Source: JAJEAD01 sp965221555
Lineage (GTDB): Bacteria; Pseudomonadota; Gammaproteobacteria; HK1
DNA length: 64,000 nucleotides
NCBI GenBank assembly: GCA_965221555.1
Contig: OZ244895.1
Span: forward strand, 1,550,001 to 1,614,000
Reading direction: 5' to 3'
The position numbers were made by a program, and so were the translations under genes. This document shows positions 61,417 through 64,000 of the stretch, piece after piece; the stretch's first letter is position 1, and each line of letters starts with the position of its first letter. The notes under the pieces are model-generated. The model had not been told where the DNA came from. It ran no database searches and saw only the letters and a program-made list of their open reading frames with translations.

Positions 61417-62787
61417 GTGGGCGGCGCCCTTCACGTGGTCGTGCTCGCCGCCGGCCGCGGCCGGCGCATGAACTCCGACCTGCCGAAAGTGCTGCATGAG
61501 CTTGGGGGACGCCCCTTGCTCGCTCACGTCGTGGAACGCGCCCTGGAGCTTGGGGCGGAGAGGATCCACGTGGTGGTGGGGGAGGGCGGAGAGCTCGTGC
61601 GCACGCACTTTTGCGAAGTCGAGGTGGAGTGGGTGTGGCAGACCACGCGCCTTGGCACCGGGCACGCCCTCGGAGAGGCGCTGCCGGGAATCCCGGACGA
61701 CGCCACGGTGCTGGTGCTCTACGGCGATGTTCCGCTCATCTCGCGCGCCACCTTGAAGAGAGCCATCGCCGCCGCGGCGGAGGATGGGCTCGCGGTGGTC
61801 ACGGCTACGGTGGAGGAGCCCGCGGGCTACGGCCGGATCATTCGCGATGGAGCGGGGCGCCTCACTCGCATCGTGGAGGACCGCGAAGCGCACGAGCGGG
61901 AGCGCGAAGTGCGCGAGATAAACAGCGGCATACTCGCGGCGTCCGCCCGCCGCCTGCGCGGGTGGCTCTCCCGCCTCGACAACGACAACGCTCAGGGCGA
62001 GTACTACCTGACGGACGTGGTCGCGCTCGCGGTGGCCGACTCGGTCGCGGTGGCCGGGGTGGGGGTGGCCACCCCCGAGGAAGTCATGGGGGTCAACGAC
62101 CGGATAGAGCTCGCCCGTCTCGAACGCTGCTTCCAGGCCCGGATGGTGGAGCAGCTCATGCGCGCGGGCGCGACCCTGCTCGATCCCGCCCGGGTCGAAG
62201 TGCGTGGCCGGGTCCAGGTGGGGCGCGACGTGCGCATCGACATCGATGTGATCCTGGAAGGAGAGGTGGTGCTCGGTGACGGGGTGCGCATCGGCCCCTA
62301 CACCCGCATCGCGTCGTCGCATCTGGGGGCGCGAAGCGAGGTGTACGGCCACTGCGAGATCGAGGACGCGAGGATTGGACAAAGCTGCCGCATCGGGCCC
62401 TATGCGAGGCTGCGTGGCGGCGCGGAGCTCGAAGAGCGCGCCCGGATCGGCAACTTCGTCGAAGTGAAGGCGTCGCGTCTCGGCGTCGGTTCCAAGGCGA
62501 TGCATCTGAGCTATCTCGGTGATTCGGACCTCGGCCGCGAAGTCAACATCGGCGCCGGCGCCATCACGTGCAACTTCGACGGCCTTGCCAAGCACCGCAC
62601 GACGGTTGGGGATCACGCCTTCGTCGGCTCCGGGGTGGAGCTGGTGGCGCCGGTGGTGGTCGGGGAGGGCGCCACGATCGGCGCGGGCTCCACCATCTCG
62701 AAGGATGCGCCGGCGGGCGCCCTCACGGTGGCGCGGGCGGCCCAGACCACCGTGACCCGATGGCGCAGAGGGCGCAAAGGCCACTGA
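61417..62787 (+). CDS. glmU: Bifunctional UDP-GlcNAc pyrophosphorylase / glucosamine-1-phosphate acetyltransferase
   Basis: 456 residues. The N-terminal uridyltransferase has VVVLAAGRGRRMNSDLPKVL and WQTTRLGTGHALGEALP, then LYGDVPLI. From about residue 250 the left-handed beta helix of the acetyltransferase begins, with FVEVKASRLGVGSKAMHLSY, LGDSDLGREVNIGAGAITCN and TVGDHAFVGSGVELVAPVVV. It makes UDP-GlcNAc for peptidoglycan and LPS. GTG 61417 follows atpC by 12 bp. Confidence 0.96.
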   Translation: MGGALHVVVLAAGRGRRMNSDLPKVLHELGGRPLLAHVVERALELGAERIHVVVGEGGELVRTHFCEVEVEWVWQTTRLGTGHALGEALPGIPDDATVLVLYGDVPLISRATLKRAIAAAAEDGLAVVTATVEEPAGYGRIIRDGAGRLTRIVEDREAHEREREVREINSGILAASARRLRGWLSRLDNDNAQGEYYLTDVVALAVADSVAVAGVGVATPEEVMGVNDRIELARLERCFQARMVEQLMRAGATLLDPARVEVRGRVQVGRDVRIDIDVILEGEVVLGDGVRIGPYTRIASSHLGARSEVYGHCEIEDARIGQSCRIGPYARLRGGAELEERARIGNFVEVKASRLGVGSKAMHLSYLGDSDLGREVNIGAGAITCNFDGLAKHRTTVGDHAFVGSGVELVAPVVVGEGATIGAGSTISKDAPAGALTVARAAQTTVTRWRRGRKGH

Positions 62788-62880
62788 AGTCCCTACGTGC
62801 GCCTTCGGAGGAGCTTGTGCGGTATCTTCCCGGTATGCGCCGGGCGAAGGTGCGCGGAAGTCGGCAGGAACGCGAGCGCA

Positions 62881-62911
62881 GCGGAAGATCGGTGAGACAT
62901 TGCGGGCCAGC
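62881..62911 (+). repeat. Right-end fragment of the intergenic repeat family, adjacent to the next copy
   Basis: GCGGAAGATCGGTGAGACAT then TGCGGGCCAGC equals the right terminus of the copy ending at 63092, so two copies appear to lie head-to-tail here, the first reduced to its end. Confidence 0.6.
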
Positions 62912-63092
62912 CCTCATGTTTCACGGATTTTCGGCCGCTTCGGGCGCCAAGATGCCGTGATAGTGGGGTGCACGGACCGAAAGACGCTGAAGTCGTAGCC
63001 GACACGAAGTCGTTGCGGCTTGAGGGAGTACAGCCCACTAGCGCTAGCATATTGGCGTCCGCAGTAGGAAATCGGTGAAATTTGCGGGCCAG
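62912..63092 (+). repeat. Intergenic repeat family, full-length copy
   Basis: Opens CCTCATGTTTCACGGATTTT and CGGCCGCTTCGGGCGCCAAG, carries GTCGTAGCCGACACGAAGTC, and ends GGAAATCGGTGAAATTTGCG, GGCCAGG. A variant core ACTAGCGCTAGCAT replaces the usual CGCAAGCGCCCGCATG. It fills most of the 344-bp space between glmU and glmS and lies 39 bp before the glmS ATG. Confidence 0.85.
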
Positions 63093-63131
63093 GATGCGGC
63101 CGGTGCCCGCGGGCGGCGACGGGAGCGGAGA

Positions 63132-64000
63132 ATGTGCGGAATCGTCGGAGCGATCGGGGAACGCGACATGGTCCCGATCCTGATGGAGGGCCTGCAGCGC
63201 CTTGAGTACCGGGGCTACGACTCCGCCGGTCTGGCGGTCATCGACGAGGACGCCCGGCTCGATCGCAGGCGCACCCCGGGCAAGGTGTCGCGTCTCGCCG
63301 ACATCCTCGAAGCGGAGCCGCTGCGGGGGCGGATCGGGATCGCCCATACCCGTTGGGCGACCCACGGCGCGGCGACCGAACGCAACGCCCATCCCCATGT
63401 CTCCGGGGGCGGGATTGCGGTGGTGCACAACGGCATCATCGAGAACCACGACACGCTGCGGGGCGAGCTCGCCGCGGACGGATTCGTCTTCGCCTCCGAA
63501 ACCGACACGGAGGTCATCGCCAACCTGATCCAACGCGAGCTGGGTGGCGGACACGATCTCGCGGATGCAGTGCGCACCGTGACGGAGAGGTTGAGCGGCG
63601 CCTTCGCGATTGGGGTCATCGACCGCAATCACCCCGATCGGGTGGTCGCGGCCCGTCTCGGCTGTCCGCTCGCGGTGGGCATCGGGGCGGGCGAGCACTT
63701 CCTCGCCTCCGACGTTGCCGCTCTCGTGCCGGTGACCCGGCGCTTCATCCACCTCGAAGACGGAGATGTGGCGGAGCTCTGCCGCGAACGGGTGTCGCTT
63801 ACCGGGGTGCGGGGCGTGGCGGTCACGCGCCCGGTGGTGGTGAGCAGGGTCTCCGCCGAAGCGGTGGAGCGTGGCCGCTACCGGCACTACATGCAGAAGG
63901 AGATCTTCGAACAACCACAGGCGATCGCCGATACTCTCGAGGGTCGGCTCGGGGCTCAGTCGGTGCTGGAGGCGGCCTTCGGTCCGAAGGCCACGACGCT
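63132..64000 (+). CDS. glmS: Glutamine-fructose-6-phosphate aminotransferase (isomerizing), 5' part, cut by window edge
   Basis: The first ~289 residues are present. MCGIVGAIGERDMVPILMEG has the N-terminal nucleophile Cys1 (after Met removal); LQRLEYRGYDSAGLAVI, GIAHTRWATHGAATERNAHP and GIAVVHNGIIENHDTLRGEL, then FASETDTEVIANLI, complete the glutaminase domain. The start of the sugar isomerase domain lies at the edge (YMQKEIFEQPQAIADTL). GGAG sits just upstream of ATG 63132. It supplies glucosamine-6-phosphate for glmU. Confidence 0.97.
   Translation, partial: MCGIVGAIGERDMVPILMEGLQRLEYRGYDSAGLAVIDEDARLDRRRTPGKVSRLADILEAEPLRGRIGIAHTRWATHGAATERNAHPHVSGGGIAVVHNGIIENHDTLRGELAADGFVFASETDTEVIANLIQRELGGGHDLADAVRTVTERLSGAFAIGVIDRNHPDRVVAARLGCPLAVGIGAGEHFLASDVAALVPVTRRFIHLEDGDVAELCRERVSLTGVRGVAVTRPVVVSRVSAEAVERGRYRHYMQKEIFEQPQAIADTLEGRLGAQSVLEAAFGPKATT

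Overview
The window is very GC-rich DNA (roughly two thirds G+C by eye), with tightly packed, often overlapping genes. The right-hand third has the gene order mnmG-rsmG-parA-parB-atpIBEFHAGDC-glmU-glmS. This is the classic block near the replication origin of Gammaproteobacteria, so I read the window as a chromosome of a high-GC gammaproteobacterium, possibly Ectothiorhodospiraceae/Chromatiales-like. The family assignment is inference only.

Layout. 1-11345: one apparent operon of overlapping genes. It holds two GT4 glycosyltransferases, a histidine phosphatase, a GT28-like glycosyltransferase, a NodB-like deacetylase and a small membrane protein, then a complete peptide-type ABC importer (fused double ATPase, substrate-binding protein, two permeases). 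11346-15192: an orphan HipB-type repressor with a HipA stub, then a fused choline/glycine-betaine-type permease facing its binding protein. 15320-20979: trpC, trpD and sixA on the minus strand, ppx on the plus strand, a glycine-zipper lipoprotein and a GNAT acetyltransferase. 21258-24699: an ECF vitamin/metal-type transporter (S, A1, A2, T).

24700-28651 is the accessory spot. A debris fragment of an amine oxidase flanks a compact three-gene cassette: a small HEPN-like protein, a ParA/MinD-like ATPase whose Walker A lysine is arginine (KGGVGR), and a P-loop NTPase with a C-terminal winged-helix-like tail. An IS4-type transposase remnant closes the segment. This is my best candidate for an undescribed, possibly defensive, system.

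28880-46056: metabolic and housekeeping genes. They include an OYE/TMADH-type flavoprotein with a missing cluster cysteine, oligopeptidase B, AlkA, a Lon-N-domain protein, TerC, TatD, RidA, a carboxymuconolactone decarboxylase-like protein and an RsbW-like ATPase. A hydantoin/D-amino-acid locus follows (racemase, N-carbamoyl amidase, frameshifted hydantoinase), then nudF, ggt and plsC. 46392-64000: glyS-glyQ diverging from mnmG-rsmG-parAB, the ATP synthase operon, glmU and the start of glmS.

Across the window an intergenic repeat family of about 180 bp (up to 290 bp with an internal hairpin-rich segment) recurs at a dozen sites. Its ends both carry TTTCACCGATTT in inverted orientation, which looks MITE-like. 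One copy supplies the start codon and first residues of a secreted binding protein, and another supplies the stop codon of the N-carbamoyl amidase. No rRNA, tRNA or CRISPR array was found.
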